Source: Bacillus fungorum (GTDB lineage: Bacteria > Bacillota > Bacilli > Bacillales > Bacillaceae_G). Taken from it: DNA of 64,000 nucleotides. The stretch covers positions 62,001 to 126,000 of the forward strand of contig NZ_NWUW01000005.1 in the NCBI RefSeq assembly GCF_002746455.1, written 5' to 3'. The notes under the pieces are model-generated. The model was not told the DNA's origin and made no database searches. It saw only the letters and a list, made by a program, of their open reading frames with translations. The position numbers and the translations under genes were made by a program. Position 1 is the first letter of the stretch; each line of letters begins with the position of its first letter. Positions 1 through 8,592 of this stretch are shown here, piece by piece.

Positions 1-699
<699 letters not shown>

Positions 700-703
700 G
701 GGT

Positions 704-736
704 AAAAGGAGCTAATTTTAATTAGCTCCTTTTGTC
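704..736 (+). terminator. Intrinsic terminator after spoIID
   Basis: AAAGGAGCTAATT pairs with AATTAGCTCCTTT and is followed by a short T tract. It lies 5 nt past the spoIID stop codon. Confidence 0.85.
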
Positions 737-754
737 ATTATTTGTAGAAAACAA

Positions 755-1279
755 ATGAAAGTGAATGGACAAGATGGTGAAATTAAGTGGGATGGAGAAG
801 AGATGGGAGAACTCTGTTTAAGGGGTCTGTGGATCGCTGGTAGCTACTATAAGGATGAGCGTACAGAAGAATCAATGAAAGACGGTTGGCTCCATACAGG
901 CGATATTGTTACGGTTGATTCGGAAGGATTTATTAAAATTGCTGATCGGACGAAAGATTTAATTAAAAGCGGAGGCGAATGAATTTCTTCCGTAGATTTA
1001 GAGAATGCTTTAATGTCACACGATAAAGTATTAGAAGCATCTGTCGTGGCGGTGCCGCATGAAAAATGGCAAGAACGCCCCGTTGCTTTTGTTGTATTAA
1101 AAGAGGGACAAGCAGTAGAAAGAGAAGAGCTGTATGCTTTACTAGAAGCAGAATTTCCAAAATGGTGGATGCCAGATGATATTTTATTTGTAAACGAGAT
1201 TCCGAAAATATCTGTAGGGAAGTTCTTAAAGAGAGCGCTGCGTGATCAGCTTAAGACGTATATGGTAGAAAAAAACTAG
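755..1279 (+). pseudogene. Remnant of an acyl-CoA synthetase (AMP-binding enzyme), C-terminal third only
   Basis: One reading frame encodes the last ~175 residues of an ANL-superfamily long/medium-chain fatty acyl-CoA ligase. It carries the LHTGDI (motif A7), DRTKDLIKSGGE (A8) and PKISVGKFLKRALR (A10, catalytic Lys) motifs. The N-terminal ~350 residues with the AMP-binding P-loop are absent; upstream DNA is the spoIID terminator. The frame is also broken by TGA at 980-982, where the family usually has Trp (SGGE-W-ISSVDLEN). Reading resumes in the same frame on the other side, so the damage is a single nonsense change on top of a 5' deletion. It is not expected to be functional. Everything after the stop still reads well, which suggests fairly recent decay. 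Confidence 0.9.
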
Positions 1280-1282
1280 AAA

Positions 1283-1318
1283 AGAAGGCATCCTTTCATT
1301 TGGATAGCCTTCTTTTTA
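1283..1318 (+). terminator. Intrinsic terminator after the acyl-CoA ligase remnant
   Basis: AGAAGGC...GCCTTCT stem with inner TCC/GGA pairing and a TTTTT tail, just past the stop at 1279. Confidence 0.8.
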
Positions 1319-1394
1319 TGGTGTTTCATAAAATATCTAAATTTCCCATTAATTGTTTGATACAATAGGGTAAAAAGTATTTGGGGGAGACAGA

Positions 1395-2402
1395 ATGGCG
1401 CTACTGGAGTTGAAACAATTAGGAAAGACGAACCAGTTACCGGCAGTTGAACTGAAGGTTGAGAAGGGGCAGTGTGTTGTTTTGCAATGTAATAACCATA
1501 CAGCTAAAGTGTTGTACCGCATCATTATTGGTGAGGAAGAAGCTTCAACTGGCAATGTACTATTTGAGGGAGAGTCGATTGGAAAGAAAAACTATTCTCG
1601 CATTGGCTTTTGTTTTTTGAAAGATGAGGCATATGATCGTTTGAAGGTGAAGGAATACTTTAAGTTTTTAATAGGGCTGTATGAATCGAATATGAGTATA
1701 GAAGAAGTTGTACAATATGTCGGCCTCTTAGATAAATTAAACGTTAAAATAGAAAAACTATCATTTTCAGAGAAACGTCGTCTTCATATCGGGCGAGTGA
1801 TGATTCATAATCCGGATCTAGTTATTTTGGAAGAGCCGGAGCAAAATGTAGATACAGAAAGCACGATTATTATTCGAAAAGCAATTGTGAAAATGAAAGA
1901 GCAAGGAAAGGCAATCTTTATTACGTCATCATTTCTATCGGACGCCCTTTCGTTAACAGAAGATGTATACATATTAAACAACTATGGTGTGAAAAAAGTA
2001 GAAATCGGACAAGAGGAAGTGGAAGAAGTTGATGAAGAAAAAGTCGTTCAAATGATCCCGCAAATGAAGGTAGAAAGAATACCAGCGAAAGTGAACGATA
2101 AAATCATTTTACTTGATCCAATGGAGATCCATTTCATTGAAACGCAAAACGGCGTGACACATATTCATGTTCGTGAAGGTGATTTCGTATGTGCATTAAC
2201 ATTAAGTGAACTAGAAGCGAGATTAACAGGTTTTGGTTTCTTTAGATGTCATCGCTCGTACCTTGTGAACTTACAAAGAGTGCGAGAAGTGATTACGTGG
2301 ACTCGTAATAGTTTTAGTTTAATTTTGGATGACGAAAGAAAAAGTTCAATTCCGCTTTCGAAAGGACGAATGGATGAATTAAAAGGCGTGATTGGGCTAT
2401 AA
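1395..2402 (+). CDS. LytTR transcription regulator fused to a degenerate ABC ATPase domain
   Basis: The protein has 335 residues. The N-terminal ~215 residues are laid out like an ABC ATPase: a signature-like LSFSEKRRLHIGRVMI, then a Walker B-like VILEEPEQNVD. The place of the Walker A loop holds CNNHTAKVLYRII with no GxxGxGK[ST], so ATP binding in the usual way is unlikely. The C-terminal ~95 residues are a LytTR DNA-binding domain (IHFIETQNGVTHIHVREGD, then GFFRCHRSYLVNLQRVREVI). ABC-LytTR fusions are known in Bacilli, typically next to ABC exporters they control. Here an ATPase/permease pair follows 180 bp downstream, past a terminator. The start ATG has GGGGGAG 6 nt upstream. Control of the neighbouring exporter is inference. 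Confidence 0.85.
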   Translation: MALLELKQLGKTNQLPAVELKVEKGQCVVLQCNNHTAKVLYRIIIGEEEASTGNVLFEGESIGKKNYSRIGFCFLKDEAYDRLKVKEYFKFLIGLYESNMSIEEVVQYVGLLDKLNVKIEKLSFSEKRRLHIGRVMIHNPDLVILEEPEQNVDTESTIIIRKAIVKMKEQGKAIFITSSFLSDALSLTEDVYILNNYGVKKVEIGQEEVEEVDEEKVVQMIPQMKVERIPAKVNDKIILLDPMEIHFIETQNGVTHIHVREGDFVCALTLSELEARLTGFGFFRCHRSYLVNLQRVREVITWTRNSFSLILDDERKSSIPLSKGRMDELKGVIGL

Positions 2403-2437
2403 AAAGTGCTCCAATAAGTTCGAAATACGATCTATTC

Positions 2438-2472
2438 ACCGGTAAAAATACTCCTTTTACCGGTATTTTACT
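2438..2472 (+). terminator. Intrinsic terminator after the ABC-LytTR gene
   Basis: Perfect ACCGGTAAAA / TTTTACCGGT stem (2438-2447 with 2455-2464) followed by ATTTTA. It separates the regulator from the ABC exporter genes. Confidence 0.8.
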
Positions 2473-2582
2473 GCGCCTACCCTTTGTTTTTCATATGATT
2501 GAGTCAAGAAAAGCAAAACAAAAAACGAAAAGCGCTAAAGCGACTTTCATTTATAAAAGAGAAAAACAAAGGGGATGACGAG

Positions 2583-3425
2583 ATGACATTGGCAATTGAA
2601 ATGAAAGATGTAATGAAAAGTTTCAATGAAAAAACGGCACTTCGAAATGTGAATATTGAGGTGAAACAAGGCGAAATTTTCGGATTCCTCGGACCAAGTG
2701 GATCTGGGAAAACGACAACAGTAAAGATTTTAACTTCTCAATTACTGCATAGCGTTGGAACGGTAAGAGTATTAGGGAAAGATATTACAGGACCAAGCAA
2801 CATCGATTACAAACGAATTGGTATTTTAACAGACAACAGTGGCTTATATGAACGACTTAGCATCTATGATAACTTACTATTATTTTGTGACTTATACGAG
2901 TGCAAAAAAGAACGAATCGATGAAGTGCTAGCACAAGTGAATCTATTAGATGATAAAAAAACATTAGTAAAGAAACTATCAAAAGGGATGAAGCAACGCG
3001 TTACACTAGCAAGAGCAGTCCTACATAAACCAGATATCCTCTTCTTAGACGAACCAACATCTGCGCTTGATCCAGTAAACGTACAAAACATTCATAAAAT
3101 CTTAAAAGACTTAAATAAAGAAGGAACGACGATTTTCTTAACGACTCATAATATGGACGAAGCAGAAACACTTTGTAACCGCATTGCCTTTCTATGCGGC
3201 GGAGAAATTGTAGCACTTGATACACCGGAAAACCTACGCTTACAATATGCGAAAGATCAAATACAAGTCATACTAAAAGACAAGAAGAAAGAAATCGTAA
3301 AAAAAGATGAATTAGGTGCAAAACGCATTTCAGAATGGATGAAAAAAGGCGAATTACTATCGATTCATTCACACGAACCAACGCTAGGCGATATCTTTAT
3401 TGAAGTTACTGGGAGGGGATTATAA
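2583..3425 (+). CDS. ABC transporter ATP-binding protein
   Basis: 280 residues. Walker A GPSGSGKTTT, signature LSKGMKQRVTLARA and Walker B ILFLDEPTSALDP are all intact, followed by the H-loop TTHNMDEAE. This is the DrrA/CcmA-like class used by ABC-2 exporters. I chose ATG 2583 because AAAGGGGATGACGAG precedes it and the upstream in-frame residues are lysine-rich and not conserved-looking. The stop codon overlaps the start of the permease gene (TAATG), which indicates translational coupling. The substrate is unknown; drug or peptide export is typical for such pairs. Confidence 0.9.
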   Translation: MTLAIEMKDVMKSFNEKTALRNVNIEVKQGEIFGFLGPSGSGKTTTVKILTSQLLHSVGTVRVLGKDITGPSNIDYKRIGILTDNSGLYERLSIYDNLLLFCDLYECKKERIDEVLAQVNLLDDKKTLVKKLSKGMKQRVTLARAVLHKPDILFLDEPTSALDPVNVQNIHKILKDLNKEGTTIFLTTHNMDEAETLCNRIAFLCGGEIVALDTPENLRLQYAKDQIQVILKDKKKEIVKKDELGAKRISEWMKKGELLSIHSHEPTLGDIFIEVTGRGL

Positions 3426-4129
3426 TGACATTTTCAATGAGACGTGTATCAGCTATTTTTAGAAAAGAAGTACAAGATTTTAAGACAAATTCACAAGTGT
3501 TGCTAATGGCATCTTTACCAATTATATTTGCATTTATATTTAGCCGATTTGGAGGAGGGCAGGCAGGGGTCGGCATTATTACTTTAATGGCCTTTATATT
3601 TGTAGCAGGTTTTGTTCAATCAATGGTAATTGCAGAAGAGAAAGAAAAACATACGTTACGTGTGTTAATGTTATCACCAGCTTCTTCTGTTGAAGTTCTG
3701 CTTGGAAAAAGTATATTAACAGCATGTTTGACGTTGGGTATTTGTATTGTGAACTTATTCATTTTAGATCAATTAAGTGGAAATCTCTTATTGCTAGCAT
3801 TTATTTTCTTATGTGGAACAATTCTATTTACTTTAATTGGAACAGTAATTGGATTACTTGCTGAGTCTGTCCCGCAAACATCACTAATTGGAATGCCGAT
3901 ATTAATGACGATGTATTTAGCAGTGCAATTTGAGCCAATGGTTGAAAATAAAGTAATTAAGACAATGATTAGTTATCTTCCAACATCTCATCTTGAAAAG
4001 GCAATTAAAAGCTTAGTAGAGGGTGCAGGGTTTAGTAGTATTATTGGGCATATGCTAAATGTTGGAGTGTGGCTTATTATTTCACTTATTGCATGTTTAA
4101 TCGTATATAAAAAGAAACAATTGGACTAA
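3425..4129 (+). CDS. ABC-2 type transporter permease
   Basis: 234 residues with about six hydrophobic segments and the ABC-2 arrangement: a cytoplasmic N terminus with RKEVQDFKTNSQVLLMASLP, then MVIAEEKEKHTLRVLMLSPAS between the second and third segments. That EKE-x-R-x-LM-LSPA loop is typical of ABC-2 permeases. It overlaps the ATPase gene by 1 nt and forms a two-gene exporter operon with it. A terminator follows immediately. Substrate is not predictable from sequence. Confidence 0.88.
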   Translation: MTFSMRRVSAIFRKEVQDFKTNSQVLLMASLPIIFAFIFSRFGGGQAGVGIITLMAFIFVAGFVQSMVIAEEKEKHTLRVLMLSPASSVEVLLGKSILTACLTLGICIVNLFILDQLSGNLLLLAFIFLCGTILFTLIGTVIGLLAESVPQTSLIGMPILMTMYLAVQFEPMVENKVIKTMISYLPTSHLEKAIKSLVEGAGFSSIIGHMLNVGVWLIISLIACLIVYKKKQLD

Positions 4130-4156
4130 AAACTGAGCTGAAACGCTCAGTTTTTT
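4130..4156 (+). terminator. Intrinsic terminator after the ABC exporter
   Basis: ACTGAGC (loop TGAAAC) GCTCAGT followed by TTTTTT. Confidence 0.85.
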
Positions 4157-4290
4157 CTTTTTTCTATCATTTCCTCGGAAATTTTTCAATTTCTATACAT
4201 ATTTTTACAGATTTTGTCGAAAAGTAATTAGTTATACGTTGTATAGGATACGTGAATATTGTTCAAAATGATTGCTGAGGTGATGATGGA

Positions 4291-5196
4291 ATGCGAGGAA
4301 GAAATAATAAAAAGTCGCAAAAGGTAGTACATTTATTTCAAAAAAGATGGGTGTTTCCGGCACTGTACATTGCTTGTGCAGCGGTAATTTTAATGGTTGC
4401 GTTATGGTTCCAAGGAGCTAATCCGAAGAAGACTCCGAACCAAGATCAAGCAACACCGTATACACAATCGGAAGATCCAGCAGTACCAGTAACGAAATCT
4501 TCAGAAGTAGTGAAAATGCCAGCTGCCGCGAGTGTGGAAGTAGTCGTACAGAAGAAGTTCTATGAAGATGCAGCAACTGAGGCGGAACAAGAAAAAGCAC
4601 TTGTCTTTTATAACAACACATATTCCCCAAATAAAGGAATTGACATTGCTGCGAAGAATGGAAAAGAGTTCAATGTTACAGCTGCTTTAAGTGGTACAGT
4701 AACGAAAGCTGAAAAAGATTCACTTCTTGGTTATGTTGTAACAGTTGATAGCGGAAATGGTGTAGCAGCTTCTTATCAAAGCTTAGGCAGTGTAAAAGTA
4801 GAAAAAGGTGCACGAGTTGTACAAGGTGAAGTATTAGGAAAATCCGGTCTAAGTGCAATGAATAAAGAAGCAGGTTCTCACGTTCACTTTGAAGTACGTA
4901 AAGACAATGTGGCTGTGAACCCTGAGCGCTACTTAAATAAGTCAGTAGCAGAAATTAAAGCTGATGCAGGTGCTGCAAAAGCAACGAATGCTTCTGGTAA
5001 AAAAGCTGATGAGAAATCTCAAAAAGAAGAAAAGTCAACGAGCACGAAACCAGAAAGTAAAACAGAAGATAAGTCTCAAAAAGAAGAGAAATCAACAAGC
5101 GGTTCGACTAGTGACAAAAAAGAAGAACCGAAGAAAGAAGAAAAATCAACAAATGGTTCTACAGAATCATCTAATAGTTCTTCTTCACAAGAATAA
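4291..5196 (+). CDS. spoIIQ: Stage II sporulation protein Q (SpoIIQ), M23/LytM-like
   Basis: 301 residues: short cytoplasmic N terminus, one transmembrane segment (about 23-41), a LytM/M23 domain (about 108-215) and a Lys/Glu/Ser/Thr-rich tail with repeats of KSQKEEKST. SpoIIQ is made in the forespore and docks with mother-cell SpoIIIAH across the intermembrane space in the feeding-tube channel. The C-terminal HVHFEVR motif of LytM enzymes is present, but the first metal ligand of the HxxxD motif is changed: NKGID, with Asn where active enzymes have His. That matches the non-enzymatic B. subtilis SpoIIQ, which also lacks this His. The start ATG follows GAGGTGATG. The nearby spoIIID and spoIID support the assignment. 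Confidence 0.93.
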   Translation: MRGRNNKKSQKVVHLFQKRWVFPALYIACAAVILMVALWFQGANPKKTPNQDQATPYTQSEDPAVPVTKSSEVVKMPAAASVEVVVQKKFYEDAATEAEQEKALVFYNNTYSPNKGIDIAAKNGKEFNVTAALSGTVTKAEKDSLLGYVVTVDSGNGVAASYQSLGSVKVEKGARVVQGEVLGKSGLSAMNKEAGSHVHFEVRKDNVAVNPERYLNKSVAEIKADAGAAKATNASGKKADEKSQKEEKSTSTKPESKTEDKSQKEEKSTSGSTSDKKEEPKKEEKSTNGSTESSNSSSSQE

Positions 5197-5204
5197 AAAA
5201 GTGG

Positions 5205-5240
5205 AAAAATCAGTTCTCACTAGGAGAGCTGATTTTTTTA
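5205..5240 (+). terminator. Intrinsic terminator after spoIIQ
   Basis: AAAAATCAG...CTGATTTTTTT with an inner CTC/GAG pairing. Confidence 0.8.
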
Positions 5241-5337
5241 CTTTCATATGAAAATACTCAATTTCGAGAAAAAAGTTGCAATAACAAGGAAAAATGACGA
5301 GATTCTCGAATATATATTACAAAAGGGAGGGGATACT

Positions 5338-5472
5338 GTGTCATTTTTATTTGTTCTGTCGACTGCTATTATTTTATTGTTTGTTTTATTCACCTTATAT
5401 TATTATATTGCCGGTAAGAAAGAGGTTCCCCACCATCAGTTGTTAGAAGAAGAGTTTGAACGAGAAGAATGA
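5338..5472 (+). CDS. Small membrane protein, 44 aa, unknown function
   Basis: GTG start with AAAAGGGAGGGG 5 nt upstream. That is by far the best ribosome site here, and the longer upstream frame (from 5248) begins inside the preceding terminator region without one. The peptide has one transmembrane helix (about residues 3-25, ending in YYYIAG) and a short acidic cytoplasmic tail EEEFEREE. It sits between spoIIQ and spoIIID and has its own terminator. I do not recognise the family. Confidence 0.75.
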   Translation: MSFLFVLSTAIILLFVLFTLYYYIAGKKEVPHHQLLEEEFEREE

Positions 5473-5500
5473 CACCTTATATACAAGGTGTCATTTTTTT
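5469..5500 (+). terminator. Intrinsic terminator
   Basis: ATGACACCTT (loop ATATAC) AAGGTGTCAT and seven Ts. The stem begins inside the last sense codon and stop of the 44-aa gene. Confidence 0.85.
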
Positions 5501-5779
5501 CGCCAAAATAGTCATTGTTAACATATTTCTCACAAAAAAACGTAATTTTTCTTAACTTAGTCCGCAAAAATAGTGAACATGTAGCATATATCAGTAGTGC
5601 GGGCAATACAATGGTATAAACCAAAGCAAAGAGAGTGTTTGAGGTGAGAAATCGTGAATCATTTCATTATAAATCCAAGAATGTTTAACGCTTACAAACA
5701 GCACTCACACTTACTTCTTAGTCGTATGCAGCGAGGCTCATTTCACACTTCTCACATCCAAATTAGGGAGGCGAGTGGT

Positions 5780-6052
5780 GTGCACGATTACATCAAAGAG
5801 AGAACTATCAAGATTGGTAAGTATATCGTGGAGACAAGAAAGACAGTGCGTGTCATTGCAAAGGAATTTGGGGTATCAAAGAGTACAGTCCATAAAGATT
5901 TAACGGAACGTCTACCAGAAATTAATCCAGAGCTCGCAAATGAAGTGAAAGAAATTCTTGATTATCATAAGTCTATTCGTCATTTAAGAGGCGGAGAAGC
6001 AACAAAACAAAAGTATAGAAAAGAAGATGTAGAAAAGCCGGTACGTCAATAA
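5780..6052 (+). CDS. spoIIID: Stage III sporulation transcription regulator SpoIIID
   Basis: 90 residues. SpoIIID is the mother-cell DNA-binding protein that adjusts the sigma-E regulon and activates sigK transcription. The sequence carries the family's HTH (VRVIAKEFGVSKSTVHKDL, about residues 20-38) and the basic C-terminal YHKSIRHLRGGEATKQKY. I chose the GTG at 5780 because the protein then begins HDYIKERTIKIGKYIVE like known SpoIIIDs, and TTAGGGAGG lies 8 nt upstream. The extra 42 codons of the open frame are unlike the family. mbl follows, the same order as in B. subtilis. Confidence 0.95.
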   Translation: MHDYIKERTIKIGKYIVETRKTVRVIAKEFGVSKSTVHKDLTERLPEINPELANEVKEILDYHKSIRHLRGGEATKQKYRKEDVEKPVRQ

Positions 6053-6213
6053 AGGTACAATCGTGAACATTCCGTTTCAATTCGGTAATATTTTTCAGAA
6101 GAATTCTTTTTGCGAATATTACGTTTCTGTTAAATTTATGATAAAATCAGAAATTAGGTGTAAAAGAATTCGGGTGTAACCTGATTTTGAATATCGAGGA
6201 GGAAAAAACGGGA

Positions 6214-7215
6214 ATGTTTGCGCGAGATATCGGAATTGACCTAGGTACGGCTAACGTATTAATCCATGTTAAAGGTAAGGGTATTGTATTAAATGAGCCA
6301 TCTGTTGTTGCTATTGATCGTAACACAGGTAAAGTATTAGCAGTAGGTGAAGAAGCAAGAAGTATGGTGGGACGTACGCCTGGTAATATTGTAGCCATTC
6401 GTCCACTTAAAGATGGTGTAATCGCAGATTTCGAAATTACAGAAGCAATGTTAAAGTATTTCATTAACAAATTGGACGTAAAGAGCTTCTTTTCAAAACC
6501 TCGCATTTTAATTTGTTGTCCAACAAATATCACATCAGTAGAACAAAAAGCAATTCGTGAGGCTGCTGAACGTTCAGGTGGTAAAACAGTATTTTTAGAA
6601 GAAGAACCAAAAGTAGCCGCAGTTGGTGCTGGTATGGAAATCTTCCAACCAAGCGGTAACATGGTTGTTGATATTGGTGGAGGTACAACAGATATCGCTG
6701 TACTATCTATGGGTGATATTGTTACCTCTTCCTCTATCAAAATGGCTGGCGATAAGTTTGATATGGAGATCTTAAACTACATTAAACGTAAGTATAAGCT
6801 ATTAATCGGAGAACGTACTTCAGAAGATATTAAAATTAAAGTTGGTACAGTATTCCCAGGTGCACGTAGCGAGGAACTTGAAATTCGCGGACGTGACATG
6901 GTAACAGGTTTACCACGCACAATTACAGTATGCTCTGAAGAAATTACAGAAGCATTAAAAGAAAATGCAGCTGTTATTGTACAAGCTGCAAAAGGCGTAC
7001 TAGAGCGCACACCACCAGAATTATCAGCGGACATCATCGACCGCGGTGTTATTCTAACAGGCGGTGGAGCTTTACTACACGGTATCGACATGCTTCTAGC
7101 AGAAGAACTAAAAGTACCAGTATTAATTGCTGAAAACCCAATGCACTGCGTTGCGGTTGGTACAGGTATTATGTTAGAGAATATCGATAAATTACCACGT
7201 CGTGCTTTGAGATAA
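6214..7215 (+). CDS. mbl: Cell-shape protein Mbl (MreB-like actin)
   Basis: 333 residues, the length of B. subtilis Mbl. It is a bacterial actin homolog that guides lateral-wall synthesis on the inner face of the membrane. Actin-fold nucleotide motifs are visible: phosphate 1 DIGIDLGTANVLIH at the N terminus, phosphate 2 VVDIGGGTTDIAV near residue 160, and the adenosine motif ILTGGGALLHG near 290. The N-terminal MFARDIGIDLGTANVL and the position directly after spoIIID point to Mbl rather than MreB or MreBH. I chose ATG 6214 (GAGGAGG 11 nt upstream), as the upstream in-frame start would add residues foreign to the family. Confidence 0.95.
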   Translation: MFARDIGIDLGTANVLIHVKGKGIVLNEPSVVAIDRNTGKVLAVGEEARSMVGRTPGNIVAIRPLKDGVIADFEITEAMLKYFINKLDVKSFFSKPRILICCPTNITSVEQKAIREAAERSGGKTVFLEEEPKVAAVGAGMEIFQPSGNMVVDIGGGTTDIAVLSMGDIVTSSSIKMAGDKFDMEILNYIKRKYKLLIGERTSEDIKIKVGTVFPGARSEELEIRGRDMVTGLPRTITVCSEEITEALKENAAVIVQAAKGVLERTPPELSADIIDRGVILTGGGALLHGIDMLLAEELKVPVLIAENPMHCVAVGTGIMLENIDKLPRRALR

Positions 7216-7221
7216 AGTGAA

Positions 7222-7252
7222 AGGACTACGGTTTTAATCGTAGTCTTTTTTT
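7222..7252 (+). terminator. Intrinsic terminator after mbl
   Basis: GGACTACG (loop GTTTTAAT) CGTAGTC followed by TTTTTTT. Confidence 0.85.
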
Positions 7253-7364
7253 ATTTTTCTATTTTTTTATTTTGATTTTTTGAGAAAATGGAAGAAAAAT
7301 AAAGTAAAACGAAGAATATAGGTAAAATATTGATATATATGGTTAAATTTAATATTTCCTTATT

Positions 7365-7385
7365 CGAAAACGTTTATAATATAAT
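7365..7385 (+). promoter_or_regulatory. Candidate promoter with overlapping cre-like (CcpA) box
   Basis: CGAAAACGTTTATA (7365-7378) matches the cre consensus TGWAANCGNTNWCA except at positions 1 and 13. It overlaps two frame-shifted -10 hexamers TATAAT (7375-7380 and 7380-7385). I see no good -35. It sits just upstream of the structured intergenic segment below. Confidence 0.4.
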
Positions 7386-7389
7386 GAGT

Positions 7390-7525
7390 CGAATACGACA
7401 TTAAGGCAAATCATGTTTTAATACATATTGCCTTTCCCTAATCTGGGCATACACTCTTTTCTACCTCCGTGTCAGTTGCAAGTATATGCAGCTATTTTAA
7501 GAGAATAGAGTGTGTGCATTTTTTT
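7390..7525 (+). ncRNA. Candidate small non-coding RNA, structured, with its own terminator
   Basis: There is no ORF here, but there are three good helices. First, AAGGCAA (7403-7409) pairs with TTGCCTT (7428-7434), with inner ATGT/ACAT. Second, GCATACACTCT (7447-7457) pairs with AGAGTGTGTGC (7507-7517) and runs into seven Ts. Third, inside that, AGTTGCA (7474-7480) pairs with TGCAGCT (7487-7493). Unpaired stretches include a pyrimidine-rich CCTTTCCCTAAT and CTACCTCCGTG, which contains an anti-Shine-Dalgarno CCUCC. It is preceded by the -10/cre-like region. I cannot assign it to a known RNA family by eye. A long terminator-type attenuator for fabZ is less likely, because a bcr1 repeat lies between. 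Confidence 0.5.
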
Positions 7526-7558
7526 ATATATAGAGTTGAAAAGATATTAAAGTTTCAC

Positions 7559-7710
7559 TTTACCCCGCATTAACGGGCAGTAAGACTCCCGCCTCAAAAT
7601 TCCGCGAATACAAGGGAGCTAGGTGGGAGATCAACTGCCCGTAAAAGCCCGATTGGTGAAGGCTAATAATCAGCGGGAAATGGCACCCACTGATTAAAGT
7701 TTCACTTTAT
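7559..7710 (+). repeat. bcr1 repeat, near full length (copy 1)
   Basis: Starts TTTACCCCGCATTAACGGGCAG and ends CTGATTAAAGTTTCACTTTAT, the hallmark ends of the ~155-bp bcr1 element. It contains the paired ACGGGCAGT / ACTGCCCGT arms and the AAGCCCGATTGGTGAAGGCT hairpin. The central stem is partly degraded (GTGGGAGA where other copies have GTGGGGGA). Directly before it, 7545-7562 repeats the terminal ATTAAAGTTTCACTTTA, as if it had inserted at, or recombined with, the end of another copy. Confidence 0.9.
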
Positions 7711-7792
7711 AATGACAAATAATAAACAAAATGGGATAATAAACAATATGTCCAAGTGGTAAGACCAATATTACAAAAGGGGCGATTGTTAT

Positions 7793-8227
7793 ATGCTAAA
7801 TATAGAACAAATTAAAGAAATCATTCCTCACCGCTATCCATTTTTACTTGTTGATAAAATATTAGAAGTAGATGAAGGAAAAAGAGCGGTTGGAATTAAA
7901 AATGTATCCGCAAACGAAGAATTCTTTAACGGACACTTCCCAGACTATGCAGTTATGCCTGGTGTACTTATCGTGGAAGCATTAGCACAAGTCGGAGCAG
8001 TTGCTGTATTAAAGAAAGAAGAAAACCGCGGAAGACTTGCTTTCTTCGCAGGTATCGACAATTGTCGTTTTAAAAAACAAGTACGTCCAGGTGATCAACT
8101 TCGCCTAGAAGTAGAAATGACACGTGTACGTGGTCCAATCGGAAAAGGAAAAGCAATCGCAACAGTAGATGGTGAAGTTGCATGTGAAGCTGAAATTACA
8201 TTTGCGATTGGTGATAAAAAAGAATAG
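7793..8227 (+). CDS. fabZ: 3-hydroxyacyl-ACP dehydratase FabZ
   Basis: 144 residues, the usual FabZ length. It dehydrates (3R)-hydroxyacyl-ACP in fatty acid elongation (FAS II, cytosol). The hot-dog fold motifs are intact: [11 protein letters not shown] near the N terminus, catalytic His48 in [14 protein letters not shown] and Glu62 in VEALAQ. The start ATG has AAAGGGGCG upstream. It is monocistronic: an RNA/bcr1 region lies upstream and a bidirectional terminator downstream. Confidence 0.95.
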   Translation: MLNIEQIKEIIPHRYPFLLVDKILEVDEGKRAVGIKNVSANEEFFNGHFPDYAVMPGVLIVEALAQVGAVAVLKKEENRGRLAFFAGIDNCRFKKQVRPGDQLRLEVEMTRVRGPIGKGKAIATVDGEVACEAEITFAIGDKKE

Positions 8228-8235
8228 ATGTTAAT

Positions 8236-8272
8236 TAAAAAAATTCTTCTGTATGTTACAGAAGAATTTTTT
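8236..8272. terminator. Bidirectional terminator after fabZ
   Basis: AAAAAAATTCTTCTGTA (loop TGT) TACAGAAGAATTTTTTT, symmetrical with A and T tracts. Confidence 0.85.
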
Positions 8273-8327
8273 TGATTAATGTATTTTTGATTCGAAATAT
8301 TAAGATACAGATTAATCAGAATTTTTA

Positions 8328-8356
8328 TTGTAAATGAATGGAAGTTCGTATATAAT
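8328..8356 (+). promoter_or_regulatory. Sigma-A type promoter of the first tyrosine kinase gene
   Basis: TTGTAA (8328-8333), 17-bp spacer, TATAAT (8351-8356). Transcription from about 8363 would give a leader of ~230 nt before the kinase gene. I found no clear terminator hairpin in that leader. Confidence 0.65.
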
Positions 8357-8592
8357 GACGCTATAAATATCTTGAAATTAAGATAAATGATAGCGCGATA
8401 AAAATAGAGATGTCGTTGTCACATTATAGAAGGTGTGGGATAGGACAAAGGTTATTCTGATTCGTTATGATGAAGAGTAGAGGAAAGTAATGGAGAAATT
8501 TAACGGTAGAAGTAAATGAAAAATTGGCCTAGCATATCGAGCATAAAAGAGAAAAAGGGAAAATGTCGTATTCTGAAAAAGGAGATCATAAC

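Noticed and set aside
4200..4290. Sigma-F type promoter for spoIIQ near GTATAGGATACG
   Set aside because: Expected on biological grounds, but the -35 and -10 elements do not match the consensus with proper spacing.
6147..7091. Two long minus-strand frames across mbl
   Set aside because: Antisense shadow of the highly conserved mbl gene; Pro/Ser/Thr-rich translation typical of complement reading of actin-fold codons.
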